Below the pieces are notes generated by a model. That model was not told where the DNA came from, did not search any database, and saw only the letters and a list, made by a program, of their open reading frames with translations. This document shows positions 47,081 to 58,448 of a stretch of 64,000 bases of DNA, in pieces. Position numbers and translations under genes: made by a program. Numbering within the stretch: position 1 is the first letter of the stretch; each line of letters opens with the position of its first letter. The DNA comes from Gordionus sp. m RMFG-2023 (lineage: Eukaryota; Nematomorpha; Gordioida; Chordodea; Parachordodidae), in the NCBI RefSeq assembly GCF_954871325.1, contig NC_088775.1:30047561-30111560 (forward strand), read 5' to 3'.

Positions 47081-48599
47081 AGAATCAAGGGTACGGAAAT
47101 ATATATAATAAAAAAAAATAAAAATATATATAATTAGTGGGGTAGGTATTGTCTTTCCGAATGTAGAGATTATCCCGAAGTGTATGCAATAAGGGAAATA
47201 TGGGACCGAAAGTCAGGGATTATCCATTCGATGTATTGGGGTTTTAGTCATGTATACGAAATGTGATAATTAAATTGATGGGGTCTGGTATTAAATAATT
47301 TTACTGGGGTGTTTTGGGTACTTTATTGACCCCCAATACCTAGGGTAATATTCTTAATAAAAAGCAATTATTGTAATTGATGCAGAGGCGATTTTGGAGG
47401 AGTTTAGTTTAGTTGGAGCCCAAATACGTGCTTAATAAGGTTAATATGTAAATTATAATTGTTGCCCCTCTTATTTATTAATAATCCAGGTATTTTATTA
47501 ATTAATTTTAGAAAATTACGTTTAGTTAAATAAGTTGGGAGATATGTGCCACAGGTGCAGGGAGATTTAATTAAAGTAAAAATGTTTGAAAAAAGTAAAA
47601 ATGTTGACAAGCTAACATTTAGATTTAAAAAAAAATATCAAAATAAAAATTGGAGTCAAAAAAAATATGAAAGGAGCAATAAATCATTTAGATTAAAGTA
47701 TAAAAGGGAAGAATTAAATTAGGGTAACTAGTAAAATGAGATAAAATTAAAATTTAAAAAAAAAAATTTTTAACGATGATATTGCGGAAATTTGGTGTTT
47801 TGGGAAAGGAAAAGTTTGGGAGATAATAAATCAAAATTAGGAATGGGGAGAGTATTATGTCAAGATTTTATTTGGCAAGAAAGATTCTTTCAAAAAAAAA
47901 ATCCAGTCAAGAAAGAGCGTGACAATATAGTTTTAAATAAAAGGGAAAAGGAGAACTAATTTATTTCAAAATTCTTAATTGGTAAAAATTCTGTTTAAAA
48001 TTGTTTGTGGTTATATCCGACATTCATTGTAAAGGTAAAAAGAAAAATTTTATTATTAAGTTTAAATAAAAAGAGCGAAGAGAAAGAAAGGGTAAAGTTT
48101 TTTTGTTGGGAGTTTCCATGGATTCGTAGGGGAAATTGCGGTTAAGTTTTTTGTTAAAAAAATATAATAATAAATGAGGGAGGAAGGGTTATAAAAAAAA
48201 AGAGAAGGAAGAAATTATGGGTTAATTAGTTAAAAGAAATAAGTTTGGGGAAGTTAGCAGAGGAGTCAATTGTTTCTGTGAGTGAGTAAGTAAAAAAGGG
48301 GATTTTTTTTTTTGCTGAATTTGTTTTCACAGATTGTTCAATTAATAAATAAAAGGAAATTTTTCTTTTAAAATTTGTTTTCATAGTGCCTGGGAGAGAT
48401 CATAGTATTCTTTTTGATTTATAAAAAATAAAGAGGATTAAAATTTGGGAAGGGAAGATATGTATATAAGTATAAAATATATATTGAGTATATATATTTT
48501 GAGTACCTTCAAAGCACTAATCAAAGATGAGTGTTAGTAGATGATGGATATTTGAAGATTTTGAAATGTATTGGATAATGAGACAACGACAGGCCCCGG
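47081..48599 (+). other. Purine-rich non-coding region after gypsy pol
   Basis: No conserved domain. The plus strand is strongly A/G-rich (AAGGGAAAAGGAGAAC-type words) throughout. It probably belongs to the LTR/untranslated part of the gypsy element, because it lies between its integrase region and a gag-like region, but I could not define LTR borders. Confidence 0.45.
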
Positions 48600-49190
48600 G
48601 TTAGTGAGGACAGTTGAGGAGTCCGAATCTAGCAATGAGGCCAATTTTTGGGGAGTGGAGACGCTGTTTCAGATGTAACCAGGTTGGGCACCTTCGCAAT
48701 CGGTGTCCACAAAGAGGAGTGCGGAGAGAAAGCAGAAGCGGGACTCCGTCATCGATGATTCCGCAGCGTAAGGTTGAGATGGCCCCGTGGCCGCGAGAGG
48801 AACCAGGGAACAATGGAAGCGGCTGGATTGACAGCCCGGAGGGTGGAGTGTTGTCCAAAGAGGTATTGACGAAGGTTGGGATGGCCCCGTGGCCGCGAGA
48901 GGAACCAGGGAACAATAGAAGCCGCTGGAATGACAGCCCGGAGGGTGGAGTGTTGTCCAAAGAGGTAGAATTGACGAAGGTTGGGATGGTCCAGAGCCGC
49001 GAGAGGAACCAGGGAACAATGGAAGCCGCTGGAATGGCAGTGCGGAGGATGTGGAGCAAGCGCCGGAATTGGAAGGTGCAATAGAAGAACTGAGGGCCAC
49101 GTATTTGACCCCAGAATTTATTGACTGGTTGGAATACTCAGTTTCGGACTCCGAACTCGACTGGGTTCTGGGTGATGCGTAAGGTTCTTG
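48600..49190 (+). mobile_element. gag-like zinc-knuckle region of a gypsy-type element
   Basis: The CCHC knuckle CFRCNQVGHLRNRCP is encoded near 48668-48712. It is followed by about three tandem copies of a unit of roughly 110 bp (48770-49055) containing GAACCAGGGAACAATGGAAG and CCCGGAGGGTGGAGTGTTGT. An acidic end (about 49060-49185) follows with FIDWLEYSVSDSELDW. The region is GC-richer than its neighbours. Since gag normally precedes pol, its place after pol suggests a second partial copy or a rearranged element. It is a fossil with at least one break. Confidence 0.65.
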
Positions 49191-49211
49191 AAGGGGGTAG
49201 CTGTCGTAGCT

Positions 49212-49640
49212 AGGGATTTCGTTTATATTATCTATATGTAGTATTAGTTATTTCTATTTTAACATGTATCGATTTACCGTCATTGTAGTTAAATAGTAAT
49301 AGTTATTATTTTTTTTAAATAGGATTTCGTTTATATTATCTATATAGAGTATTAGTTATCTATTTTAACATGTATCGATTTACCGTCATTGTAGTTAAAT
49401 AGTAATAGTTATTATTTTTTTTAAATAGGATTTCGTTTATATTATCTATATGTAGTATTAGTTATTACTATTTTAACATGTATCGTTTTACCGTCATTTA
49501 GTTAAATAGTAATAGTTATTATTTTTTTTAAATAGGATTTCGTTTATATTATCTATATGTAGTATTAGTTATTTCTATTTTAACATGTATCGTTTTACCG
49601 TCATTTAGTTAAATAGTAATAGTTATTATTTTTTTTAAAT
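49212..49640 (+). repeat. Four-copy tandem repeat, period about 107 bp
   Basis: Units start at 49212, 49321, 49427 and 49534 with AGGATTTCGTTTATATTATC and contain TTTAACATGTATCG and TTTACCGTCATT. The copies are nearly identical, so the expansion is young. It directly follows the gag-like region. Confidence 0.92.
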
Positions 49641-49849
49641 ATTATTTTGAAATATTATTTTTTTTAGAAAAAGATAATATTTATTTATTAATATGTATAT
49701 AAATAGCGTAGAAAAAAATAATAAATTATTAATTGTGGGTTTTAAATTTTGTTTTTGATTAATTTTTTTTAGTAAAAAAGGTTTGTTTAAAAGAAAAATA
49801 AAATAAAAAGAGCTTATCGTAAAGAAAAATAAAAAGAGCTTATCGTAAA

Positions 49850-49996
49850 GGAGTTTTCCATTAGCTTTCTTCACTGGTACCAACGGGGTCGCCCATTCAC
49901 TGTACTCTATAGGACATACAATATCCTTCTTTACCCATTGATCCAACTCCCTTTCTACTTCTCTCCGCCACTCAAAAGGTATCCTTCGCAACGCAC
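49850..49996 (-). repeat. Captured 147-bp scrap of the gypsy RT
   Basis: The minus strand matches the gypsy RT at about 44234-44382 with few changes (RRIPFEW, VERELDQWVKK, SEWATPLVPVKKANGKL). Both sides are unrelated AT-rich sequence. A 20-bp phrase AAAGAGCTTATCGTAAAG occurs twice in a row directly beside it (49805-49850). It is too short to be a retroelement insertion of its own and looks like filler copied during break repair or captured by a DNA element. Confidence 0.8.
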
Positions 49997-50139
49997 AAAT
50001 TGTTTTTACAATACTACAGAAATCAATACCCATTGTAGTTTTAATACCGTATTGATATTATCATTGTAGATTCAATACCGTAGTGATATTTTGGTATTGT
50101 AGAATCAATACCGTATTGATTTTTAAGAGATGTTTTCAT

Positions 50140-50475
50140 CGCTTCAAATATATCGGCGGCCATTAAAATTGTAAAATATCTATTCATTATATATTTTTCA
50201 TCGTTTCAAATATATTGGAAGCCATTAAAATATTTATATTATATATTTATTCATCGCTTCAAATATATTGGGGGCCATTAAAATTTTAAAATAAATATTA
50301 TTATATATTTATTCATCCAAATATATTGGCGGCCATTAAAATTATAAAATATTTTTTATTATATATATTCTTCATCGCAACAAATATAATGGCGGCCATT
50401 AAATTATAAAATATTTTTTATTATATATATTTTTCATCGCTTCAAAAATATTGGCGGCCATTTTCGATTTGTAAA
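50140..50475 (+). repeat. Tandem array, about 62-bp units
   Basis: Six units repeat TTCATCGCTTCAAATATATT followed by GGCGGCCATTAAAATT and a TTATATATATTT stretch. Confidence 0.88.
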
Positions 50476-51380
50476 AATTTATTTAAAATAGATTTTAATG
50501 ATTATATAAATGATTTTCTATTCTTTTATATAATTTTTTAAGGGAGTTTATTTATTTTACAACTCTTAATATCCTAATTTTTATGTTTAATATATACAAG
50601 TTTTCTTCATACATCATATTATTGAAATTTCAAGCCTTAAAATTTTAATAGACAAAAGTAAGCTAATCACAAACAAATAAGGGTTTCTATTACGTCAAAG
50701 GATAGCAATCACTCACTCTGATTAATCATTTCCTCTTGGCTTCTTAAAATCGTCATTTTATTTATTAGATGTATATATAATTATATTTTTAGCTGATTAA
50801 AATTTAACACTTATATTTATGGAATACAAAATTTTGTATACAGATATAAAATTAAGTTTAAAATCAAATCTTAATGTTTAAATTATTCTTTTAAACTGAA
50901 ACAACTATTTTTGTTTGTATATATATATATATTTTTAGGCTGATTTCTTAATACTATTTAAATAAAAAGGATATACATAATTTTATTTCAAAAAAACAAG
51001 AAAAATATTATAAAAAGAAAATATATCCCAAAAAAGGAAACATAATTATCACAAAAAATTGAGTGTATATTTCACTATAATACGATTAAAATGATCTAAA
51101 GATGCATTTATCAAATATATATTTAAATTAAAATTTTTTATACAGTCCATTTTTGATAATGCAGAATATGTAATATATTTCATTTCCATTTTTACAATAA
51201 ATAATAATTGGCGTCAGGAAAAACGTAGCAGATGCTACGATATCGAATTCATACACCCACGTTCCAAGTTGATGTTTTTTTGTATCAACCAAATGTTTTA
51301 TTATGTCCTTCCCCATAAAATCAGTAAAAATATCATTATTTTCCAACAGCATCATATAAGAGATTATAGATCCCCTTATA
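50476..51380. other. AT-rich stretch inside the integrase-bearing element
   Basis: No motif was recognised. A minus-strand open frame at 51128-51391 abuts the integrase gene's end but shows no familiar domain. Confidence 0.4.
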
Positions 51381-51381
51381 A

Positions 51382-52670
51382 TTAATTGCATGGTGATCCT
51401 CGCTGCCTGTGATCTCTTTGCTCAAGCAGCGATTCGGACATTTTTCCACCCTTTCTATACGCACGTCGTGAGTTCCAGATCAGGACCTGTTGCCCGACTT
51501 CATAAGGGATTCTATCCTTTTGCCTTTTTTGATAATCCCTTTTTTGTCTATCTTGGGCAACAAGTATATTTTCTTTTGCCCTTTTCCATACGACTGATAG
51601 GCTCATTATTCTTTCTAATAATTCACTCTCTTCAAAGTCATTCTCAATATTATTATTGATTTCCTTAACAATATCTGGCTCAATTTTCGAATTTCTGATG
51701 GCAGCTTTGCGTTCCGACCATGCATCATATAAAATGGGGTGAATCCTGTAGATTTGTGGACACTGGTTTGCATTGCAAATAATACCCCCGGAAGAACCCT
51801 AGGCCATAGTGTTTGATCATCACTCAAAACCTTTAACATTAAGTTTTGAATAGTACGATTATTCCTTTCTGTCAACCCATTAGCTTGAGGATGATATGCA
51901 CTGCAAATGCGTTGCTCCGTCCCTGTCATTTTATGTAATCTTGTGGCCATTTCATTCACAAACTCTCTTGATCATTGATTTGTATCTATATTGTATAAAA
52001 TCAAAAGTTTATAAATTATCATAAATGCACATTTTTTAACCGATATATATTTATATAATTTGATTTACAGTTGCGCAGCCATGGCGGCAAATCAGACCAT
52101 AAATAATTTACAAGTCTCTTCAGCTGTCTTTGATTTCATAGGTTCTGCCTCAACCCATTTTGTGAAATAATCAGAGGCAACTGCAATACATGTGTAGCCT
52201 TCTTCTGAAGTGGGCAAGCTGCAAAGATCAATTCCTATTTGAGCCCATGGAAGAGGTGGTACATCTATTGGATTAAAAGTAGAAGAAATTTTAGAAAATC
52301 GTGTATTGGCCTTCTGACATCTATCACATGATTTTATAAAATCAATAGTGTCTTGAAATAATTTTGGCCAGCAATATCTATAAACACAAAATTAACAAAT
52401 TAACACCATAATAAATACCTTTCAGAGAGTTTAAGTTGAGTTTTATTAATGCCTAGATGGGCACCAATTGCTTTATATTCTAGGGATATATCTGATCCTT
52501 GGTGAATAATAGATATTACCCTTTGTTTCTCTGCTTCATCTATTATTAAAATAAATAGAAATTATTGTGATCACATTTACCTTCTTTATTCTTTATTTTT
52601 CTATAAAGAATATCTTCTTTAACAATAAAATTGTTTGCCGTACATCTAAAATTACTTTTTTTACCTGGAT
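51382..52670 (-). pseudogene. gypsy-like integrase gene with introns (Ginger/GIN-like)
   Basis: Read from 52670 down: a head with NFIVKEDILYRKIKNK; the zinc-binding part with IGAHLGINKTQLKL and CDRCQKAN; the core start WAQIGIDLCSLPTSEEGYT and ASDYFTKWVEAEPMK; then EFVNEMATRLHKMTG, AYHPQANGLTERNNRTIQN, VLFAMQTSVHKSTGF and a C-terminal KRDYQKRQKDRIPYEVGQ. Two GT-AG introns of 41 bp (52378-52418, 52540-52580) and a longer one near 51990-52070 break the gene. Introns are unusual for retrotransposon pol but known for Ginger transposases and domesticated integrases. This copy looks broken in about one or two places. Domestication cannot be excluded. Confidence 0.6.
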
Positions 52671-52739
52671 CATTTTTAAGGAGTAAAGGATATTTTCCTG
52701 TTACTAGATATTCTTTTATTGTTTGATATTTATCTATTC

Positions 52740-53460
52740 TTGCTTGATAAAATTTATAATTATAAATCTAAATGTACCAATTTGATTCATTAAAAATTTT
52801 GTGAGCAGTAGAATATTTTCCTGTTATAGGTATTAACAATAAAGGATATTTTTGATATTTATCTGTTCCTGCTTGATATAAAATTATAATTATAAATTTA
52901 AATGTACCAATTTGATCATTAAAAAAATTGTGATATTTTAAAGCAGTAAAGGAAGTATTTTTCTGTCACTAAGTATTGGCAGCAAATGATATTTTTCTGT
53001 TACTTATATTCTCTTATTGTTTGATATTTAATTGTTATTGCTTGATATAAATATAATTATAAATTAGATGTACCAATTTGATTCATTAAAAATGATATTT
53101 TAAAGCAAGTATTGGCAGCAATTGATATAAATATAATTATAAATTTAAATATACCAATTTGATTCATTAAAAATTTTGTGATATTTTAGAGCAATGAAGA
53201 AGAATATTTTCCTGTTATAAGTATTAGCAATATATTTTTGACATTTATTTGTACTTGCTTGATATAAAATTATAAATTTAAGTGTACCATCATTAAAAAA
53301 TTTGTGATATTTTAAAGCAGTAAAGGAAGGATATTTTCTGTCACTAAGTATTAGCAGCAAATGATATTTTTCTGTTACTTATATTCTCCTATTTGATATT
53401 TAATTGTTATTGCTTGATATAAATATAATTATAAATTTAAATGTACCGATTTCATTCATA
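52740..53460 (+). repeat. Degenerate tandem array, about 130-170-bp units
   Basis: Four to five units repeat TGTACCAATTTGATTCATTA, TTTTGTGATATTTTAAAGCA, ATATTTTTCTGTTACTTATA and TTGCTTGATATAAATATAAT in this order with variable deletions. It lies between the integrase gene and the right iterated end. Confidence 0.8.
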
Positions 53461-54039
53461 AATTTAAGGTTTTATTCTTAAAAGTTGAGGTTCGGTAATA
53501 AATTATCAATACGGTATTGATTTTACAATATTGTAGAATCAATACCGTATTGAATTTAGATGGTATTGTTTTTACAATACTACACCGGCTCAAAAGTTGG
53601 CTCAAGACGGCTCAGGAGTTGGCTCGAGTCTAATTTTGAGCCAAAATTAATTAATTTAAATATCTTAAAAGAATATAATAAATATTTTTTTTTAATTATT
53701 ATATTATGAAAATAGATTTATTTATTCGATGTTTTTTTTGATAAAAAAAAATGCTATGCTAATATTGTATTATTATTTTTATTACAATTTATTAGTAATT
53801 TTCATGTCATGCCCAAAATTTTAAGCAAAAAAATCTTTTGAAAAAGATTTTTGAACATTTGATAAGAATTTTAAATTTTCTTTGTAATTGAGGAAATTTT
53901 TTGAGAATTTTATTATAAATAAACAATCTTTTAGATGAAATCTTTTATAGTTTTTTTTTATATCTTTGTAAAATCATATATTTTTATGTATATATAAAGA
54001 ATTGGTTTTTTCTAAATTACTTTTTAAAAAATATTTATT

Positions 54040-55030
54040 TGCTAACATGTTTAAATAAAACTTCAGTGAAGATGTACCCTATATAAGTGACAATTGTCAT
54101 AATCGTTATTCTTGAAGTTTATTGAATTTTTTTGTCGCAAATGGGTATAAATATAGGTTGTAAACATGTTATATTAAAATTTCAGTGAAGATGTACTATA
54201 GATAAGTGACAATTGTCATAATCGTTATTTTTAAAGTTTTTTGAATTTTTTTAAAGCAAATGGATAAAAATATATATTGTAAACATGTTAAATGAAAATT
54301 TCATATATGTACTATAGATAAGTGACAATTGTCATAATCGTTATTTTTAAAGTTTTTAAAATTTTTTTGATGTAAATGGGTTAAAATAAGTATTGCTAAC
54401 ATGTTTAAATAAAACTTCAGTGAAGATGTACCCTAGATAAGTGACAAATGCCATAATCGTTATTTTTGAAGTTTATTTAATTTTTTTGACGCAAATGGGT
54501 ATAAATATAGGTTGTAAACATGTTAAATTAAAATTTCAGTGAAGATATACTATAGATAAGTGACAATTGTCATAATCGTTATTTTTAAAAATTTTTGAAT
54601 TTTTTAACGCAAATGGGAAAATTAACGCAAATGGGTAAAAATATATATTGTAAATAGGTTAAATAAAAATTTCATGAAGATGTACCATGGAAAAGTGATA
54701 ATTGTCATTTTTAAAGTTTTTGTAAATTTTTTTGACAAATGTGTTAAAATATAGATTGTAAACATATTAAATTAAAATTTCATGAAGATGCACCATGGGA
54801 AAGTAGCAATTGTCATAATCGTTATTTTAAGTTTTTGAATTTTTTTGACGCAAATGGGCAAAAATATAGATTGCGTACATGTTAAAATAAAAGTTCAGTG
54901 AAGATATATAGATAAGAAGCAATTGTCATAATCGTTATTTTTAAAGTATTTTGAATTTTTTTGACCCAAATGGGTTTAAATATATTGTAAAAATGTCAAA
55001 TTTAAATTTCATGAAGATGTAGGAAAGTGA
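54040..55030 (+). repeat. Forward palindrome array, about nine units
   Basis: Units of about 115-120 bp with centres GTGACAATTGTCATAATCG near 54089, 54206, 54327, 54449, 54566, 54700, 54812 and 54925, with one worn unit near 55030. Each holds AAGATGTACCATAGA-like and ACGCAAATGGGTAAAAATAT phrases. Confidence 0.88.
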
Positions 55031-55039
55031 CAATTTACA

Positions 55040-56100
55040 ACCTATATTTATACCCATTTGTGTTAAAAAAATTCAATAAACTTCAAAAATAACGATTATG
55101 ACCATGTCACTAATTTAGGGAACATCTTCAATTATATTTTATTTAAACATGTTAGCAATATTTATTTTAGCCCATTTACATCAAAAAAAATTTAAAAACT
55201 TTTAAAAATAACGATTATGACAATTGTTACTTATATATGTTACATCTTAATTGAAATTTTAATTTAACATGTTAAAAATACATATTTTTATCTATTAGAG
55301 TCAAAAAAAATCTAATATTTTTAAAAATTCTGATTATGATAATTGTCATTTTTCCAATGAACATCTACTTTGAATTTTTGATTTAACATCTTTACAATAT
55401 AAATATTATTTTTACCCTTTTGTGTCAAAAAATTTCAAAAATGTTAAAAAATAACGATTATGACAAATGCTACTTTCCTACATCTTCATGAAATTTAAAT
55501 TTGACATTTTTACAATATATTTTAACCCATTTGGGTCAAAAAAAAATCAAAAAAAACCTTAAAAATAACAATTATGACAATTGTCACTTTTATATGCTAC
55601 ATCTTCATGAAATTTTAATTTAACATGTTTACAATATATATTTTTACCCATTTGCGTTAAAAAAATTCAAAAAACTTTAAAAATAACGATTATGACAATT
55701 GTCACTTATCTATAGTATATATTCACTGAAATTTTAATTTAACATGTTACAACTTATATTATACCCATTTGCATCAAAAAAATTCTATAAACTTTAAAAA
55801 TAACGATTATGATAATTGTCACTTATCTAGGGTACATCTACACTGAAGTTTTATTTAAACATTTTAGCAATACTTATTTTAGCCCATTTCCATCAAAAAA
55901 TTTTAAAAACAACTATTAGCGTCAAAAAAATCTAATATGTTTAAAAATATTGATTATGATAATTGCCAATTTTTCATGGAACATCTTGATTGAATTTATA
56001 ATTTAACATTTTTAAAATATAAATATTATTTTACTTTTTATGTCAAAAAGTTTCAAAAATGTTAAAAAATAACTAATATGACAATTGTCACATTAAAATA
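55040..56100 (-). repeat. Inverted palindrome array, about nine units
   Basis: The mirror image of 54040-55030, with centres near 55098, 55217, 55340, 55460, 55572, 55695, 55812, 55960 and 56078. The two arrays meet at about 55035 with almost no spacer, giving a near-perfect giant hairpin potential. Confidence 0.88.
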
Positions 56101-56237
56101 TTTTCGTTAAAAGGATCATATAAAATAACATAAAAAAGATATAAATATTAATAAAAAAATTATTTAGAAAAAACCACATATATTAAAAAAATGGATAATT
56201 TTGCAAAGATTCTAAAAAAGAACTATAAAAGATTTAG

Positions 56238-57764
56238 CAGAGTTGTTAAAGTAGCGCGCTAACTTTTTTGGTAGCTATAGCTAATAGCGGCTACTTTTTT
56301 TGTAATAATTTAATTAGCGCGCTACTTTTTTTGAAAGTAGCTAAGTAGCCGCTACTTCGCTACTTTTAAAAAATATAATGAAGGTAAAGGTAAACATGAA
56401 AATTTAAATATAATATCATAATTAATAATAATTTTTATGATTTATTATTTAATTTTGAAATTAAAATATAATTTCAATTTGTAATTTATATTTTCATTTG
56501 TATTATAAACCTAAATCACGTGTTAATAATTTAAAATGTCATCGCCTATGGATATCCAAATGTTGAAAGTGATTCAGACAATGATATTAATGAAATGGAA
56601 GATACCAGGGAAGAAAATGTTCTTAATAGCTATAATACAAATTTCCCATTCCCTAAATTTGAAAATTTTTTTAAATAAATATATAACCAAAACTGGTTTC
56701 AAATTTATTTGTTTAAAATGTAAAAAATAATATTTCCTCAAATCAATCCAATAGCTATAACCTCAAGAAACACCTAAAGGTAAATTGTCATTTTTACAAT
56801 CTAATAATATATATTTTATAAGACTGTTCATTAATTTTAAGGAAATGGAGAAACATCTAAATATTTGGGTATAGGCAACTCTACATCCAAAAAGACTAAT
56901 TTAATTCAAACCAAATTAATTAATAATGCAAATGACAATATTTCTCAGAAATTGGCTGATAAAGTTATTGTTGATTTTATAATTTATACAGTTCAGCCAA
57001 TGTCCTTAGTTGATAATCCATCATTTACCATGATAATTAAAACTCTATCCCCTGGTAAAACAATTTTATGCCGCCAGACAATAATGAATAAAATAGCAGA
57101 TAACTTTAAAATGATGAAAGATGCTCTAATAGTAGAGTTATCAGAGATATCATATATATGTACCACGGGAGATAGTTGAACACATAACAGAAGGTAAAAA
57201 CTTATTTATATTTATAAATTGATCTGATTAAATATTTTTGAGCTTATTTGGGAACCACATGCCATTGGCCAGACCCTGGAACTTTAAATAGAAGATCTGT
57301 GGCATTAGCCCTCAAAATGATAATAGGATGCCAGACATACGATGTACTTGCAAATAAAATTATTGATAATCTATCTTATATATATAAGATTAAATACGCC
57401 CTTACCCTCAAGTGCTAATGTCTAAAGATTATTTAATAAGTCAAAACTTATACTTTCTGATCGTCGCTCTAAACTTGGGGATGATAATATTTAAATGATT
57501 TTATTATTAAAATGCAACAAATTACCATAAATATTTATTTTTATTACATAAATTTTTTTATAATCAAAACTAATTATATTTTAATATTTATAAATGTTGA
57601 TTTTTATATATTTACTATACAATAATTAAAAATTTGTTTAAAAATAGTAGCTTATAGCGAGCTACTTTTTTTGACAAATAGAGATAGCGGTAGTGCGCTA
57701 CTTTTTTTAACAAATAGCGATAGCAGTATCGCGCTACTTTTAAAAGTAGCTTTTAACAACTCTG
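56238..57764 (+). mobile_element. Complete-ended hAT element, CAGAGTTGTTAAA termini
   Basis: Ends are CAGAGTTGTTAAAGTAGC and TTTTAACAACTCTG. The 8-bp target duplication AGATTTAG is exact at 56230-56237 and 57765-57772. AGCGCGCTAC-like words are repeated four to five times inside each end (56255-56365, 57650-57745). A decayed hAT transposase runs on the plus strand. The unit is 1527 bp and sits in the right arm of the fourth foldback element. Confidence 0.95.
56536..57470 (+). pseudogene. hAT transposase, N-terminal part
   Basis: A BED zinc finger is readable at 56680-56780: FKFICLKCKK, then after a one-base frame change SSNQSNSYNLKKHLK directly before a GTAAAT donor. The next part (56865-57175) has KVIVDFIIYTVQPMSLVDNP and KTLSPGKTILCRQTI, ending with CTTGDS around the first catalytic Asp. 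After a probable intron, 57250-57400 reads HWPDPGTLNRRSVALALKMI and GCQTYDVLANKIIDN. The rest of the core and the dimerisation domain are missing, so the element is an internally deleted derivative. Confidence 0.8.
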
Positions 57765-57900
57765 AGATTTAGCTAAAAGATTGTTTATTTATAATAAAAT
57801 TTCAAAAGAATTCCTCAAAAATCATTCAAATCAAAATATGTTCAATAAGTATATATATATTATAAGGTATAATCTTTGTTGATATTGAAGATAGAAATAT

Positions 57901-58448
57901 CAATAACAACTTAAACGATTGAAAGATGGTGGTTAGACCAAAAATAACATTAAAATATAAATCACGGACTATGTCTAAATATTTTAAAAAAAATTCTTGC
58001 CAAGCTTAATTTTTTTTTTGAAAATAGAATCCTGGACAAAAACTCTGCAGCTATCTGATATTAATATTTAAAAAAACCACATTTAAAAATTCATTAACAA
58101 TACTTAATATTAATTAAACCACCTTTAAAAATGTTTAATAAAAAAATTAATTAATATTTACATCAAATTCTATGAAAAAATAAAGAAATAAAATTTTGAG
58201 TTAATGAAAGAATATTTATCAAATATCTTTAGCAAAGAAAAAAATGATTTATATTTTAATTTATATACCTATAAAATAAAATAACATGTACAAATAATAT
58301 TTAAAAACAAAAAAATAAAATATTATTAAAAAATATACGAGGGGTTAAATTTATTTACAAATTCTAAATTTGTGTTTTTTTCCATTTATAGCATTGGTGG
58401 GTATATAAGAATAAATAATATTAAATAATAATTTATAAAACAAAATTC
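57901..58448. other. AT-rich spacer
   Basis: Nothing recognisable between two foldback elements. Confidence 0.45.

Larger units (their letters stand above)
50000..53590 (-). mobile_element. Element with iterated TGTAGAATCAATACCGTATTGAT ends and an integrase gene
   Basis: The left end region (50000-50130) and the right end region (53500-53590) both carry several copies of TCAATACCGTATTGA-type words, in both orientations, and the word ATTGTTTTTACAATACTACA lies at both outer edges (about 50009 and 53567). Inside are two tandem arrays and a minus-strand gypsy-like integrase gene with introns. This could be a Ginger-type DNA transposon, whose transposase is a gypsy-like integrase. Borders and target duplication are not settled. 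Confidence 0.5.
53588..57900. mobile_element. Fourth foldback array element with nested hAT
   Basis: The left tip region is GGCTCAAAAGTTGGCTCAAG with further GGCTC words, like the GGCTCGAGTC tip of the giant element. An AT-rich spacer with AAACAATCTTTTAGATGAAA follows (53925), mirrored at 57775 (CTAAAAGATTGTTTATTTAT). Two arrays of about nine units each face each other (54040-55030 and 55040-56100). The 56238-57764 hAT sits in the right arm. The right tip is missing. No transposase of its own type is present. Confidence 0.7.

Noticed and set aside
48601-49100. Three long minus-strand ORFs
   Set aside because: Shadows of the GC-rich tandem units of the gag-like region; the zinc knuckle is on the plus strand.
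51128-51391. 87-residue minus-strand ORF as a gene
   Set aside because: Directly after the integrase region but with no recognisable domain; kept only as a remark.
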